64,000 nt of DNA from an uncultured bacterium (GCA_902780135.1 CACZEK010000024.1:1-64000); one strand, 5' to 3'. Shown: positions 43,136 to 51,947, counted from the first letter of the stretch. Program-made: numbers and translations. The notes: generated from the sequence alone by a model not told the origin.

Positions 43136-44475
43136 TGACCGGGGGCGGCGAGAGACTTGCCGTGTTCGAAGGGGAACGCACCGCCCACCACGTCGATCTG
43201 ATGGCGGCCTTGCTGGTAGATGTCGCTGCTTCTCTGGAACACGCGCAGGCTGAAACTCGGCAGGACCGCAAGCAGATGTTCCATGATCTTGGACTGGACT
43301 CTTTCGTAGGGGATCCATTGCACTTCCTTGGAGAAACAGTATATCTCGAGCGGCACGCCGGAGTCGGTGGGCTCCATTGCGCGGACGAACAGCGTCAGGT
43401 CGGCGCGGATGTCCGGATTCTGTTCCAGATACCGCTGCGCATAGACGCGGAAGACGCCGAGATTGGTCAGATGGCGTGTATTGAATCCCGAACGGGCGGA
43501 ATTGTATTCGGCGATCTTGCTTTGCCTGTCCTCGAGATAATCCTTCAGAAGATCGAACCCCTTGAGTATCTCGACCTCGTCATCGTTCAGGAAGCGGACG
43601 GTGCGCTGATCGATCAGGAACGCTTTTTTGATGCGGCGGCCGCCGCCTTTTTCCATGGCGGAATAATTGATGAAAGGCTTGTTGACCAGATCGCAGATCG
43701 GCAGACAGACCAGTGTCCTGTCCCAGTTGCGGACTTTCACGGTATGCAGCGAGATCTCCGTGACGATGCCGTCGATCTCCTGCCGGTCAAGGATCCCGCC
43801 GAACGTCTCGGATTCCATGACGATCCAGTCGCCGATCTCGACCAGATGGTCGGCGTTGATCTCCACGCTGGCGACGAAGGAGTGGATCGTATGCTGAAGC
43901 AGAAGCATCAGGACCGCCGCGATCGCGCCCAGCCCGGAAAGCAGATAGATCGGGCTTTTTTCGACCAGCATCGCAATGAAGACAATGATCGCCGCCACCC
44001 ATACGAAGCAGATGCCCAGCTCGAGGAGACCGTCGATGGGGCGCTGTTCCGCATTGCGCTGCTGCTTGTACCACAGGCCGAAACTCTTGATGGCGTATGA
44101 CAGCGTCAGCGCCAGGAGCGCGATCCCGATCCCCCACAGAGGCTTGATGATCAGCACAGCGATCCACTCGTGTATCCCGTCGCACCACACGGAGTAGCTG
44201 ATGAGGACCAGCGGCAGACACCCCACGAAGGACATGATCATCCGGCTGATGCACGCCTGAAGCTCCGCGTTCAACGTGCAGTGGCGGCGGTAAAACCGGT
44301 TCAGGAGAGGCCGCAGCAGGAGAAACAGGATCAGGGAAAAAAGCGCGCCGACCGCGAAGGAACTGGCGATCACGAGGATGTCGGCGAGATAGGGATAAGG
44401 CGAAAGGTCCTGAATGATCCTTTTTGCATATTCCGGAGTCATTTCATCTTCGATCAGTTTTGAAAAATCCATCAT
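43123..44475 (-). CDS. Mechanosensitive channel, YbdG-like MscS family
   Basis: 450 residues; AGGG precedes the ATG pair at 44475. Five hydrophobic segments lie in the first 190 residues, then the MscS pore and beta domain: LLLQHTIHSFVASVEINADHLVEIGDWIVM, GIVTEISLHTVKVRNWDRTLVCLP, and KPFINYSAMEKGGGRRIKKAFLIDQ, which is typical of the YbdG subgroup. A long cytoplasmic C-terminus ends GQKQD. It releases solutes under membrane tension. The last codons and downstream sequence duplicate those of rpsA. Confidence 0.9.
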   Translation of the reverse strand: MMDFSKLIEDEMTPEYAKRIIQDLSPYPYLADILVIASSFAVGALFSLILFLLLRPLLNRFYRRHCTLNAELQACISRMIMSFVGCLPLVLISYSVWCDGIHEWIAVLIIKPLWGIGIALLALTLSYAIKSFGLWYKQQRNAEQRPIDGLLELGICFVWVAAIIVFIAMLVEKSPIYLLSGLGAIAAVLMLLLQHTIHSFVASVEINADHLVEIGDWIVMESETFGGILDRQEIDGIVTEISLHTVKVRNWDRTLVCLPICDLVNKPFINYSAMEKGGGRRIKKAFLIDQRTVRFLNDDEVEILKGFDLLKDYLEDRQSKIAEYNSARSGFNTRHLTNLGVFRVYAQRYLEQNPDIRADLTLFVRAMEPTDSGVPLEIYCFSKEVQWIPYERVQSKIMEHLLAVLPSFSLRVFQRSSDIYQQGRHQIDVVGGAFPFEHGKSLAAPGQKQD

Positions 44476-44623
44476 AACAAGAACCCTGTGTTGTCTGCGT
44501 CCGGCGGTCTGCCCGGACTGTTTATCCCGACATCACCGGTTGCGCCAGCGGCACGCCGGAACGACCGGTGAAGGAAACATGGAATGCGGACTCCGGCATG
44601 GCAGGAAATCCGCTTTGAACGAA

Positions 44624-44652
44624 AATATATCCCCCGAACGGAAGAAAGTCAA
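44624..44652 (-). promoter_or_regulatory. Promoter of the YbdG-like channel gene
   Basis: Minus strand: TTGACT (44652-44647), 17 bp, TATATT (44629-44624). The remainder of the 405-bp gap to rpsA holds a GCCCGGCTTCGCTCGGGC hairpin near 44722, a TCCGGCTGCGCTCGGGC relative near 44763, and the duplicated terminator. Confidence 0.7.
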
Positions 44653-44799
44653 ATCCGATTATGCGAATTCGTGGAAAAACGCCTGAAAACGCGGGAAGGC
44701 AAAGCCTTCACTTGGGAAGAGCCCGGCTTCGCTCGGGCACACACGGTGCGTGCTGAAGTCGTGTCCGGCTGCGCTCGGGCACTGGGAAGACTCAGCGGT

Positions 44800-44893
44800 C
44801 CGCGCAGGCACACGAAAAAGCCCCGCCGGAAACGGATTCCAGCGGGGCGGATGAGACTTTCTGCAAATCTCAGACTGCGCTCAGTCCTGCTTC
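44800..44893. repeat. 3'-end/terminator duplication, copy 2 (rpsA end)
   Basis: Counterpart of 43041-43135. On the minus strand a CCCCGC...GCGGGGC hairpin followed by TTTTTCG is the likely rpsA terminator; in copy 1 the T-run has become TTCC. Confidence 0.8.
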
Positions 44894-46629
44894 AGGTCGA
44901 GGTTGTCGAGAGAGTTGCCGAAGATGGTGCCCATGTCGCCGAGGGCTTCGCCCGGCTTGAGCGCGGCGGAGACTTCCTCGCCGGCCGCCTTGATGGACTC
45001 TTCGTTGAACCCTTCTTCGAGCGCCTTGATGCTGAGGCCGATGCGGCGTTCGTCCTTGTCGATCTTGATCACGACAGCTTCGATCTCGTCGCCGAGATTG
45101 AGTTTGTCTTTGACCTTTTCGACGTGGTCGCGGGAGATCTGGGAGATGTGGACGAGGCCGTCGATCTTGTGGGAGAGCTCGATGAAGGCGCCGAACGCGG
45201 TAACCTTCGTGACTTTGCCCTTCACGACGTCGCCGATCTTGTAGATCTGCTCGATGTTCGCCCAGGGATCGACTTCGGTCTGCTTCAGGCCGAGGGAGAT
45301 GCGCTGCTGGGTCGGATCGATGTCCAGGATGACGGCTTCGACTTCTTCGCCGACCTTCAGGACTTCGTTCGGGTGATTGATCTTGCGGGTCCAGGACATG
45401 TCGGAGACGTGGATCATGCCGTCGATGTCGTTTTCGATCTCGACGAACGCGCCGTAGGTCGTCATGTTGCGGACTTTGCCCTTGATGTGGCTTCCCGGAG
45501 GATACTTCTCGGCGAGGACTTCCCACGGATTGCGGGTCTTCTGGCGGAGGCCGAGGGAGATCTTCTTGTCGGCCTTGTTGACCTCAAGAATAACGGCTTC
45601 GACTTCTTCGCCGCTGCTGACGACGTCGCTGGCCTTCGTGATGCGCTTGGTCCAGGACATTTCGGAGACGTGGATGAGGCCTTCGACGCCCTGTTCGATC
45701 TCGACGAACGCGCCGTAGGGCATGATGTTGACCACGCGGCCCTTGACGGTGGAGCCGACGGGATACTTGGTCTCGACGTCGTCCCACGGATTCGCGGACT
45801 TCTGCTTGAGGCCGAGGGAGACGCGCTCCTTGGCAAAGTCGATGTCGAGGACCATGACCTCGATCTCCTGTCCGACTTCCAGCATTTCCTTCGGGTTCGT
45901 GATGCGGCCCCAGGACATATCGGTGATGTGAAGGAGTCCGTCCACGCCGCCGAGGTCGATGAACGCGCCGAAATCGGTGATGTTCTTGACTTTGCCCTTG
46001 CGGAGTTCGCCGACCTTCATTTCCTTCAGGAACTGGGCGCGCATATCCTTGCGGGATTCTTCGAGCAGTTCGCGGCGGGAAACGACGATGTTGTGGCGTT
46101 CCTGGTTGATCTTGAGGATCTTGAAATCGTATTCCTGATCGATGAGCTCGTCGATGTTCTTGACGGGGCCGATGTCGATCTGGGAGCCGGGGAGGAAGGC
46201 TTCCACGCCGTCGAGGTCGATGAGGATGCCGCCTTTGACTTTCTTCTTCATCTTGCCGCGGATCACGCTGCCTTCGCCGAAGTCGGACGTGATCTTCTTC
46301 CAGGTCTGGATGAAGGCCGCCTTCTGCAGGCTGATGCCGGGCTGGTTCTGTTCGTTTTCGAGTTCTTCGAGATACACGTCGATCTGGTCGTTGACGTTGA
46401 CTTCTTCCCAGTTCTTGAACTCGGTGTAGGGGATGAACCCTTCGGCCTTCAGACCGATGTCGACCAGCGCGCCGTCCTGGCGCTTCTCGACGATCGTGCC
46501 GGAGACGATCGAGTCGACCTTGAAATCGGTTTTGGTCTGTCCGCTCAGCAGATCGTCCATCGTCAGCTTGTCGTCGATGATGACGTAGCTCTTCTGCACG
46601 GGTGCATCCTGTTTCTTTTCTTCGCTCAT
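44881..46629 (-). CDS. rpsA: 30S ribosomal protein S1
   Basis: 582 residues; AGGAAACC precedes the ATG at 46629. The much longer frame to 48630 is an antisense shadow of the SNF transporter. Six S1 RNA-binding repeats are visible (KVDSIVSGTIVEKRQDGALVDIGLKAEGFIPYTEF; GEGSVIRGKMKKKVKGGILIDLDGVEAFLPGSQ; then four typical GKVKNITDFGAFIDLGGVDGLLHITDMSW-type units). S1 recruits and unfolds mRNA on the 30S subunit. The length is slightly above the E. coli protein, with the usual divergent C-terminal tail. Strong promoter upstream. Confidence 0.96.
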   Translation of the reverse strand: MSEEKKQDAPVQKSYVIIDDKLTMDDLLSGQTKTDFKVDSIVSGTIVEKRQDGALVDIGLKAEGFIPYTEFKNWEEVNVNDQIDVYLEELENEQNQPGISLQKAAFIQTWKKITSDFGEGSVIRGKMKKKVKGGILIDLDGVEAFLPGSQIDIGPVKNIDELIDQEYDFKILKINQERHNIVVSRRELLEESRKDMRAQFLKEMKVGELRKGKVKNITDFGAFIDLGGVDGLLHITDMSWGRITNPKEMLEVGQEIEVMVLDIDFAKERVSLGLKQKSANPWDDVETKYPVGSTVKGRVVNIMPYGAFVEIEQGVEGLIHVSEMSWTKRITKASDVVSSGEEVEAVILEVNKADKKISLGLRQKTRNPWEVLAEKYPPGSHIKGKVRNMTTYGAFVEIENDIDGMIHVSDMSWTRKINHPNEVLKVGEEVEAVILDIDPTQQRISLGLKQTEVDPWANIEQIYKIGDVVKGKVTKVTAFGAFIELSHKIDGLVHISQISRDHVEKVKDKLNLGDEIEAVVIKIDKDERRIGLSIKALEEGFNEESIKAAGEEVSAALKPGEALGDMGTIFGNSLDNLDLKQD

Positions 46630-46714
46630 TGTGTTGGTTTCCTGGTTTGGTTGTTGGTTTATTGGTTTCCAATCCGCCCGGAAAGCCCGTTTGCCTTTCG
46701 GGTCGTAATCATAT

Positions 46715-46743
46715 AATATACCCCGCCGCCCGACGTTTTTCAA
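46715..46743 (-). promoter_or_regulatory. Promoter of rpsA
   Basis: Minus strand: TTGAAA (46743-46738), 17 bp, TATATT (46720-46715). Confidence 0.75.
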
Positions 46744-46854
46744 GCCGGTTTCTTCAGAAGCCTGAAAAAACTGAAAAAAACGTGCATACACGGGCACGCG
46801 AAACCGGCGACCGGCTCCGGCATGTTCTTTTCCGGACAAATCCGGCGTTCTTTT

Positions 46855-46883
46855 CTTGACTTTTCCTTCCGAATGTGGTACAT
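46855..46883 (+). promoter_or_regulatory. Promoter of the 46.9-kb small gene
   Basis: TTGACT (46855-46860), 17 bp, TACATT (46878-46883), 49 bp before the GTG start. Confidence 0.7.
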
Positions 46884-46932
46884 TGAATGGAAACACGATT
46901 TCACTCGATTCTTTGTTATACAGGAGACTGCC

Positions 46933-47127
46933 GTGAAAGACAAAAGCCTGCTCGGATTTATCGTAATCGACATCCTTCTTGCCGCCGGTGCGGCATGGGG
47001 GCTCATGATGGGCTACAAGCTCCTCGGATACGGATTGCTGGTCTATCTCGTGATCAACACCCTCGCGCTCTTGCTGAAGCTGGCAGGAAACAAGAAAGAC
47101 GGCGGCGACGGCGGCGAAACCAAGTGA
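46933..47127 (+). CDS. Small membrane protein with a GTG start
   Basis: 64 residues beginning at GTG 46933, fixed by AGGAGACTGCC immediately upstream; no ATG fits. Two hydrophobic helices (LLGFIVIDILLAAGAAWGLMMGY and GYGLLVYLVINTLALLLKLAG) are followed by a Lys/Gly/Asp tail. Unknown function. It is followed after 63 bp by the SNF transporter in the same direction, so it may be a small accessory subunit; bacterial SNF transporters sometimes have such partners. Confidence 0.65.
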   Translation: MKDKSLLGFIVIDILLAAGAAWGLMMGYKLLGYGLLVYLVINTLALLLKLAGNKKDGGDGGETK

Positions 47128-47190
47128 CCGCGTCCGCCGTTCCGTAACAATCCGCCCGCGATCCCCCTTTTTTTCCGAAAGACTCCCCCC

Positions 47191-48573
47191 ATGCCTGACA
47201 ACAGCCGCGAATCGCTCGGTTCCCGCCTCGGTTTTCTCCTCCTCACCGCCGGCTGCGCCATCGGCCTCGGCAACATCTGGCGTTTCCCCTACGTCACCGG
47301 CAAATACGGCGGCGCGTGCTTCGTGGCGTTCTATCTCTTCTTCCTCGCCGTGATGGGCCTGCCGCTGATGGTCATGGAGCTCGCGGTCGGGCGCGCGAGC
47401 AGACGCACGCTGTTCGGCGCGGCGAAGGTCCTGCCGCATTCGCATCCGGAACGCTGGCAGATACCCGCTGGCATCTTCTGCGCGGGATGCGCCGTGCTGA
47501 TGATCTTCTATACGACCGTGACGGGCTGGATGCTCTGCTACACGTGCGACTATCTCTTCGGCGGGCTCTCCTCGCTGGACACCGGGGCGATCGGACAGCA
47601 TTTCGGCGCGCTCACGGCGAGCCCGTGGAAAAACGTCGTTTTCATGATCGTCACGGTCGCCGCCGGGTCCGCCATCTGCGGCGCGGGCCTGAAAAACGGC
47701 GTGGAGCGCGTCACGAAGTTCCTGATGAGCGGACTCTTTATCCTGCTGCTCGTCCTCTGCTGCCGGGCGCTCTTCCTGCCGGGCGCGAAGGAAGGGCTGA
47801 AATTCTACCTGATGCCGAGCATGGACGCGGTCCGCGAGACTGGGCTTTCCGAGGTCGTGGTCGCCGCGATGGGACAGGCGTTCTTCACGCTCAGCCTGGG
47901 CGTCGGCAGCATCACGATCTTCGGCAGCTACATCGGGCGCGACCACTCGCTGCTGAAGGAATCGCTCATCATCATCCTGCTGGACACCGCCGTCGCCGTG
48001 CTCGCGGGCATCGTGATCTTCCCCGCGTGCAAGTCCTACGGCATCGACGTCTCCTCCGGCCCCGGCCTCGTCTTCGTTTCTCTGCCGGACGTGTTCAACC
48101 ACATGGTCTGGCCGAGGCTCTGGGGCGCGGTCTTCTTCCTCTTCATGAGCGCGGCGGCGTTCACCACGGTCGTCGCCGTCTTCGAAAACCTCATCGCGTT
48201 CATGATCGACGAACTGCACATCTCCCGTCCGAAAGCCGCGCTCGCGAACGCCGTCGTCATCACGGTCTTCTCCCTGCCCTGCGCCCTCGGGTTCAACCTC
48301 CTGAGCGGCATCCATCCGCTCGGCGGCGACTCGACCTTCCTCGACCTGGAGGACTACCTCGTGAGCGACATCCTGCTCCCGCTCGGATCGGTCTTCGTGG
48401 TCATCTTCTGCGGGGCGGCTTCCGCCTGGGGCTGGAAGGACTTCTTCGCGGAAGCGAACACGGGCAAGGGGATGAAGCTCCCGCTGTGGACGCGCTACTA
48501 TCTCTTCACGCTGCTCCCGCTCGCCATCGTCGCGCTCTTCGTGATCGGCACGGTCAAACGCTGGTGGCCGTAA
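47191..48573 (+). CDS. Sodium:neurotransmitter-symporter (SNF/NSS) family transporter
   Basis: 460 residues. The N-terminus SRLGFLLLTAGCAIGLGNIWRFPYVTGKYGGACFVAFYL is the hallmark of the LeuT-fold NSS family (unwound helix 1 binding Na+ and substrate). Eleven to twelve membrane helices are expected, and the length is close to that of bacterial members with 11. Substrates are usually amino acids; the exact one is not readable. The ribosome-binding site is weak (GAAAGA). It ends at a strong hairpin shared with the convergent small genes. Confidence 0.93.
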   Translation: MPDNSRESLGSRLGFLLLTAGCAIGLGNIWRFPYVTGKYGGACFVAFYLFFLAVMGLPLMVMELAVGRASRRTLFGAAKVLPHSHPERWQIPAGIFCAGCAVLMIFYTTVTGWMLCYTCDYLFGGLSSLDTGAIGQHFGALTASPWKNVVFMIVTVAAGSAICGAGLKNGVERVTKFLMSGLFILLLVLCCRALFLPGAKEGLKFYLMPSMDAVRETGLSEVVVAAMGQAFFTLSLGVGSITIFGSYIGRDHSLLKESLIIILLDTAVAVLAGIVIFPACKSYGIDVSSGPGLVFVSLPDVFNHMVWPRLWGAVFFLFMSAAAFTTVVAVFENLIAFMIDELHISRPKAALANAVVITVFSLPCALGFNLLSGIHPLGGDSTFLDLEDYLVSDILLPLGSVFVVIFCGAASAWGWKDFFAEANTGKGMKLPLWTRYYLFTLLPLAIVALFVIGTVKRWWP

Positions 48574-48606
48574 GCCCGCGTCCCTCCCCCGAGAAAGACA
48601 CAAAAA

Positions 48607-48652
48607 GACCCCGCCGCGAAAGTGGTCCAATCCTTTCCGGCGGGGTCAAACT
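48607..48652. terminator. Bidirectional terminator between convergent genes
   Basis: Stem GACCCCGCCG / CGGCGGGGTC (48607-48616, 48638-48647) with AAAAA on the left and a T-rich stretch on the right, usable from both sides. Confidence 0.8.
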
Positions 48653-48713
48653 GTTTCTGCTGAAACATCGACCGGATTCGAATCCGGCATAAATCCTATT
48701 TTTGAAAGAGGGT

Positions 48714-49031
48714 TCAGGCGGCTTTCTTCAGCAGAACCGAACGCACGACGCCCTTCGGGTCGCGCACGAGCAGGACGGCGATCCAGATCACGAGGGAGAT
48801 CGTGATCACGGCGAGTCCGAGCAGGGAATCGTTGAGCACGTCGGCGAACGCGGGTTCGAAGACCTTCGCGCCTTCCTCGGCGTACTCGAACACCAGGTCG
48901 ACCAGCCACATGATCGCCGCGCCCCAGAAGAGCCAGCAGAGCACGCTGATCTTCATGTCGCGCATCGTTTCGGAGGCGTACCAGATCGCGGTGCTGACAA
49001 CAGCCGCTACAGCTGTCAGGATCAGGCACAT
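48714..49031 (-). CDS. Small membrane protein, second of a pair
   Basis: 105 residues from the ATG at 49031 with GGAGG 7 nt upstream. Three hydrophobic segments (LILTAVAAVVSTAIWYA; ISVLCWLFWGAAIMWLVDLV; LLGLAVITISLVIWIAVLLV) with an acidic loop between the last two, and a basic end LLKKAA. It starts 2 bp after the stop of the 49034 gene, so the two are made together and probably interact. No family name known to me. Confidence 0.7.
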   Translation of the reverse strand: MCLILTAVAAVVSTAIWYASETMRDMKISVLCWLFWGAAIMWLVDLVFEYAEEGAKVFEPAFADVLNDSLLGLAVITISLVIWIAVLLVRDPKGVVRSVLLKKAA

Positions 49032-49033
49032 GG

Positions 49034-49396
49034 TCAGGCCTCCGCTTCCGCGGTCCTGCCGCGCTTCACGATGAGAGAGGATGCGATCAGCATGCCGATC
49101 CAGACGGCGACGATCAGGGCGGTCATGGCGCCGCCGACGGTCGCGATCTCGCGCAGGACTTCGGCGGTGTTGCCGTCGCGGACTCCGGTCAGGAACGGGA
49201 ACAGGAAGATGATCTCGCCGTGCCAGACGTGTTCGAACGCCAGCAGGGCGCATCCGCCGAAGAAGAGTTTTTCGAGCCAGCCGAGCTTCGTCGCCCAGCT
49301 GATGGTTCCGGGCTGTTCGACGGTTTTCGCCGCCATGCCGCGACGGACGATGCCGGTCGCGATTGCGGCCGCGAGGGGTGCACTGAAACAAGCCAT
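49034..49396 (-). CDS. Small membrane protein, first of a pair
   Basis: 120 residues; AGGAGG 5 nt before the ATG, one of the best ribosome-binding sites in the window. Starts MACFSAPLAAAIATGIVRR; hydrophobic segments WLEKLFFGGCALLAFEHVW, IIFLFPFLTGV and VGGAMTALIVAVWIGMLIASSLIV. Short proteins with a MACF...A.A...T start are found next to DUF3842 genes in some Firmicutes as far as I recall, and here a DUF3842 gene lies 185 bp upstream, which would make a conserved but uncharacterised cluster. Confidence 0.7.
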   Translation of the reverse strand: MACFSAPLAAAIATGIVRRGMAAKTVEQPGTISWATKLGWLEKLFFGGCALLAFEHVWHGEIIFLFPFLTGVRDGNTAEVLREIATVGGAMTALIVAVWIGMLIASSLIVKRGRTAEAEA

Positions 49397-49581
49397 TTTG
49401 ACCTCCTGAAGTAAAAAGGATGGGCGTTTCCCCTTCCGGGAAACAACACCTCTTCATGAGGCATCGGAAATCATGATAATTGCGGAACCGGGATACCGGA
49501 CGCTTCTGCGTTCCTTCCCAGCGGCTTCTGCCGCCCCGGTTTGAAAAAACATACTATACTATATCACGGCTTGCGGAAATG

Positions 49582-49989
49582 TCAAGCGATTATTCTCCGC
49601 AATTCGTCAATCGCCTGCTGGATCAGGTGCCCCAGCGTGAAATCGGACACGCCGACGATCACGTTGTCGCAGTGTTTGAACGGCAGCAGGATCCGTTTCG
49701 CGCTGGACTGCGCGACGGCGTTCGCCATCGCGGGCGTGATCTCCCCTCCCAGGGAATCCGCCACGACGATCCCGATCGGGCCGACGACGATATCCGCCTT
49801 CCGCACCGCCACCAGAACGGCGTTCTCTCCGGTCGCGGCGGCGTCCGCCCCGCCCTTCAGCATCGCCGACGTGGCGATGGTGTTCGTGCCGACCGCCATG
49901 AGCTGGACGTCGGGGAACGCCTGCTTGATCTGGGTCACGAGCTGACGGCCCACGCCGCCGCCCTGCCCGTCTATGACAAGTATTTTCAT
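49582..49989 (-). CDS. DUF3842 family protein
   Basis: 135 residues; GGAGG precedes the ATG. Begins MKILVIDGQGGGVGRQLVTQIKQAFPDVQLMAVGTNTIATSAMLKGGA, a Gly-rich nucleotide-binding-like loop, and continues GENAVLVAVRKADIVVGPIGIVVADSLGGEITPAMANAVA, as in DUF3842 proteins. These are small cytoplasmic alpha/beta proteins of unknown function. It is the first gene of a possible operon with the two small membrane proteins downstream. Confidence 0.85.
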   Translation of the reverse strand: MKILVIDGQGGGVGRQLVTQIKQAFPDVQLMAVGTNTIATSAMLKGGADAAATGENAVLVAVRKADIVVGPIGIVVADSLGGEITPAMANAVAQSSAKRILLPFKHCDNVIVGVSDFTLGHLIQQAIDELRRIIA

Positions 49990-50049
49990 TTTTCCTCCGT
50001 GTTGCAGGTTCCGGACGGCGGACGGTCCGCCGTTCCGGGAGACTCTTAT

Positions 50050-50077
50050 AAAATAGCGGGTCTTCGCTTTTTTTCAA
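50050..50077 (-). promoter_or_regulatory. Promoter of the DUF3842 gene
   Basis: Minus strand: TTGAAA (50077-50072), 16 bp, TATTTT (50055-50050). Confidence 0.55.
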
Positions 50078-50125
50078 GCATTTTTTCTCCGCGTCCGCTT
50101 TGTTTTGCAAAACTTTTCCGTGCCG

Positions 50126-50159
50126 CGCTAAGAAATCCGCTTCCTCCGGCATCCAATTC
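50126..50159 (+). promoter_or_regulatory. Conserved leader module, copy 1
   Basis: CGCTAAGAA (50126-50134), exactly 20 nt, AATTC (50155-50159), with the ATG 85 nt from the module start. The same module with the same 20-nt gap precedes the next gene at 50380-50413. Confidence 0.5.
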
Positions 50160-50210
50160 TTGAAAACAAAATTCTGAAACGTCATTCCCACTCGGAAAGG
50201 AACCGGAACC

Positions 50211-50336
50211 ATGAGCAAAACCTCCATCTTCGCCGCCGTCTTCACCGCCGCCATGCTCTGCAGCATCATCTCCATGCTCGCGAAACTCGGCGCGGCCGTC
50301 GAATCCGCCGCCGCATCGTTCCCCTCGGCCATGTGA
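50211..50336 (+). CDS. Small secreted or membrane peptide (41 residues)
   Basis: ATG with AAAGGAACCGG upstream. The whole product resembles a signal peptide or single helix: MSKTSIFAAVFTAAMLCSIISM followed by LAKLGAAVESAAASFPSAM. Its first 16 residues resemble those of the thioredoxin-fold protein encoded next (MNKTTIFAAASAAALL), and both genes share the upstream module. It may be a truncated duplicate of that gene's 5' part, or a genuine peptide. Confidence 0.55.
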   Translation: MSKTSIFAAVFTAAMLCSIISMLAKLGAAVESAAASFPSAM

Positions 50337-50379
50337 CGGGCGCACGTTTTTTGCCGTTTTTTCCCTTTTTTCACAAAAA

Positions 50380-50413
50380 CCGCTAAGAACGCGCCGTCCG
50401 GCGCCGTCTAATT
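50380..50413 (+). promoter_or_regulatory. Conserved leader module, copy 2
   Basis: CGCTAAGAA (50380-50388), exactly 20 nt, AATTC (50409-50413); the ATG lies 87 nt from the module start. Probably a promoter or mRNA-leader element. Confidence 0.5.
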
Positions 50414-50466
50414 CGCAGAATAAAACCAGTTTTCAACAACGTTTCAATTTTTGGAAGGACTCCGAA

Positions 50467-51831
50467 ATGAACAAGACCACGATTTTCGCGGCGGCCTCCG
50501 CGGCCGCACTCCTCAGCGCAGTTCCCGCATTCGCACAGGAAAACCGGCAGGGCGGCGGCTTCGTCACGCTCGACCTCAACTGGACCGAAGCCGAAGCTCC
50601 CGCCGAGTCCGGGGAATCGGACGCCGACGCCATGAAGCAGATGCTCGAACGCGACCAGGCGCGCGTCCAGTGGATCCGCGAACATCAGAAGGCAAAAGCC
50701 CCGGAGATCAAGCCCGAACTCGTCAAGGGCGACGCGCCGAAGACCGAAGAAAAAGCCGAAACGCCGAAGACGACCACGATCACCGTGCCCCTTACCAACA
50801 GCGGCAACCTCTCCGGCAACCAGATGCGCCAGATCCTCGAACGCGACCAGGCGCGCGTCCGGGGCATACAGGAACGCGTGCGCGCCGCGCAGGCAAATGC
50901 CGACGCGCAGAAGCCCGAAGAAAAAGCCGAAACGCCCGTCGCGCCCCCGGATTCCTCGCGTCCCGCCACGCGCACGTTCGATTCTGACCAGATCCGCCGG
51001 ATCGTCGAACGCGACCGCGCCCGCGCCAAGGCGATGAGCGAACGCATCCGCGCCGCCCAGATCGAGGCGGAAGCCGAGAAATACAACAAGGAACACCCCG
51101 TCGAGTTCACCCCCGGCAAGACGCCCGCCGGCTGGACGGACAACTTCACCGCCGCCGTCGGCAAGGCGAAAGCCGAAAAGAAGCCCATCCTCGCGCTCTT
51201 CACCGGGTCCGACTGGTGCCCGCCGTGCCAGAACCTCGAAAAGAACATCCTGCTCCAGCCCGCGTTCAAGGAGTTCGCGAAGAAGCACCTCGTGACCCTC
51301 TTCCTCGATTTCCCGCGCGACGCCAAGCTCGACGACGGCGTGAAGAAGCAGAACGACGACCTCGCGAAGAAGTTCTCCGTCGAAGCCTACCCCACCATCC
51401 TCGTCCTCTCCGCCGACGGCGAGAAGGAACTCTGGAAAACGGTCGGCTATACCGCTCTCTTCCTCGAACAGCTTCAGGGGGGCGTCGCCGGGCTGGACAA
51501 GGACTTCCCGGAGACCGCCAAGGCGGTGAAGGATGAGATGGATGCCGAAGCCAAGGCGAAAGCCGAGGAAAGAGCCGCCCGCGAAAAAGCCGAACTGGAA
51601 GAGTTCGAAAAGCAGCAGAAGCAGGAGGAGGCCGCCCGCAGAAACGCCGAGCTCCATCCCTTCGGAGCCGGGCGCATCTACACCAGGCAATATCATCCCG
51701 AATGGGCCGACGATCCCGAAATGCAGAAGCTGATGGAGGACCTCGACAAGAACGGCCAGGTCATCAAGGGCCCGGATGTCCTCCCGCACGGCGGTCCCGC
51801 CCCGCTCCGTCCCTCCGTCAAGCGCGACTGA
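50467..51831 (+). CDS. Secreted thioredoxin-fold protein with helical repeats
   Basis: 454 residues; GGAAGGAC precedes the ATG. Signal peptide MNKTTIFAAASAAALLSAVPAFA. Then three copies of a helical unit, each about 22 residues (MKQMLERDQARVQWIREH, MRQILERDQARVRGIQER, IRRIVERDRARAKAMSER), separated by Pro/Lys/Glu linkers. A thioredoxin-like domain follows (about 215-345): GWTDNFTAAVGKAKAEKKPILALFTGSDWCPPCQNLEKNI with a C-P-P-C active site and the cis-Pro region AYPTILVLSADG. The tail is a charged coiled coil, then a short structured end. It is likely a periplasmic thiol oxidoreductase or reductant. The repeats may mediate assembly. Confidence 0.85.
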   Translation: MNKTTIFAAASAAALLSAVPAFAQENRQGGGFVTLDLNWTEAEAPAESGESDADAMKQMLERDQARVQWIREHQKAKAPEIKPELVKGDAPKTEEKAETPKTTTITVPLTNSGNLSGNQMRQILERDQARVRGIQERVRAAQANADAQKPEEKAETPVAPPDSSRPATRTFDSDQIRRIVERDRARAKAMSERIRAAQIEAEAEKYNKEHPVEFTPGKTPAGWTDNFTAAVGKAKAEKKPILALFTGSDWCPPCQNLEKNILLQPAFKEFAKKHLVTLFLDFPRDAKLDDGVKKQNDDLAKKFSVEAYPTILVLSADGEKELWKTVGYTALFLEQLQGGVAGLDKDFPETAKAVKDEMDAEAKAKAEERAAREKAELEEFEKQQKQEEAARRNAELHPFGAGRIYTRQYHPEWADDPEMQKLMEDLDKNGQVIKGPDVLPHGGPAPLRPSVKRD

Positions 51832-51947
51832 CCTTTTCACGGCTTTTTTCAATCCCCCGCGAACCGGATGCGCCCCCGTCCGGTTCGCTTTTTGTTACGA
51901 TTATTTCGTTTTTCCGAACTTTTTTCGGTTTTTTTTCGTTTTTGTGC

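Noticed and set aside
44881..48630. 1,249-codon minus-strand frame joining rpsA with upstream sequence
   Set aside because: The part beyond 46629 is antisense to the SNF transporter and the small membrane gene. S1 starts at 46629 with a good ribosome-binding site.
48666..48692. tRNA-like GGATTCGAATCCGG sequence
   Set aside because: Only a T-arm-like palindrome is present; no acceptor, D or anticodon arm fits around it on either strand.
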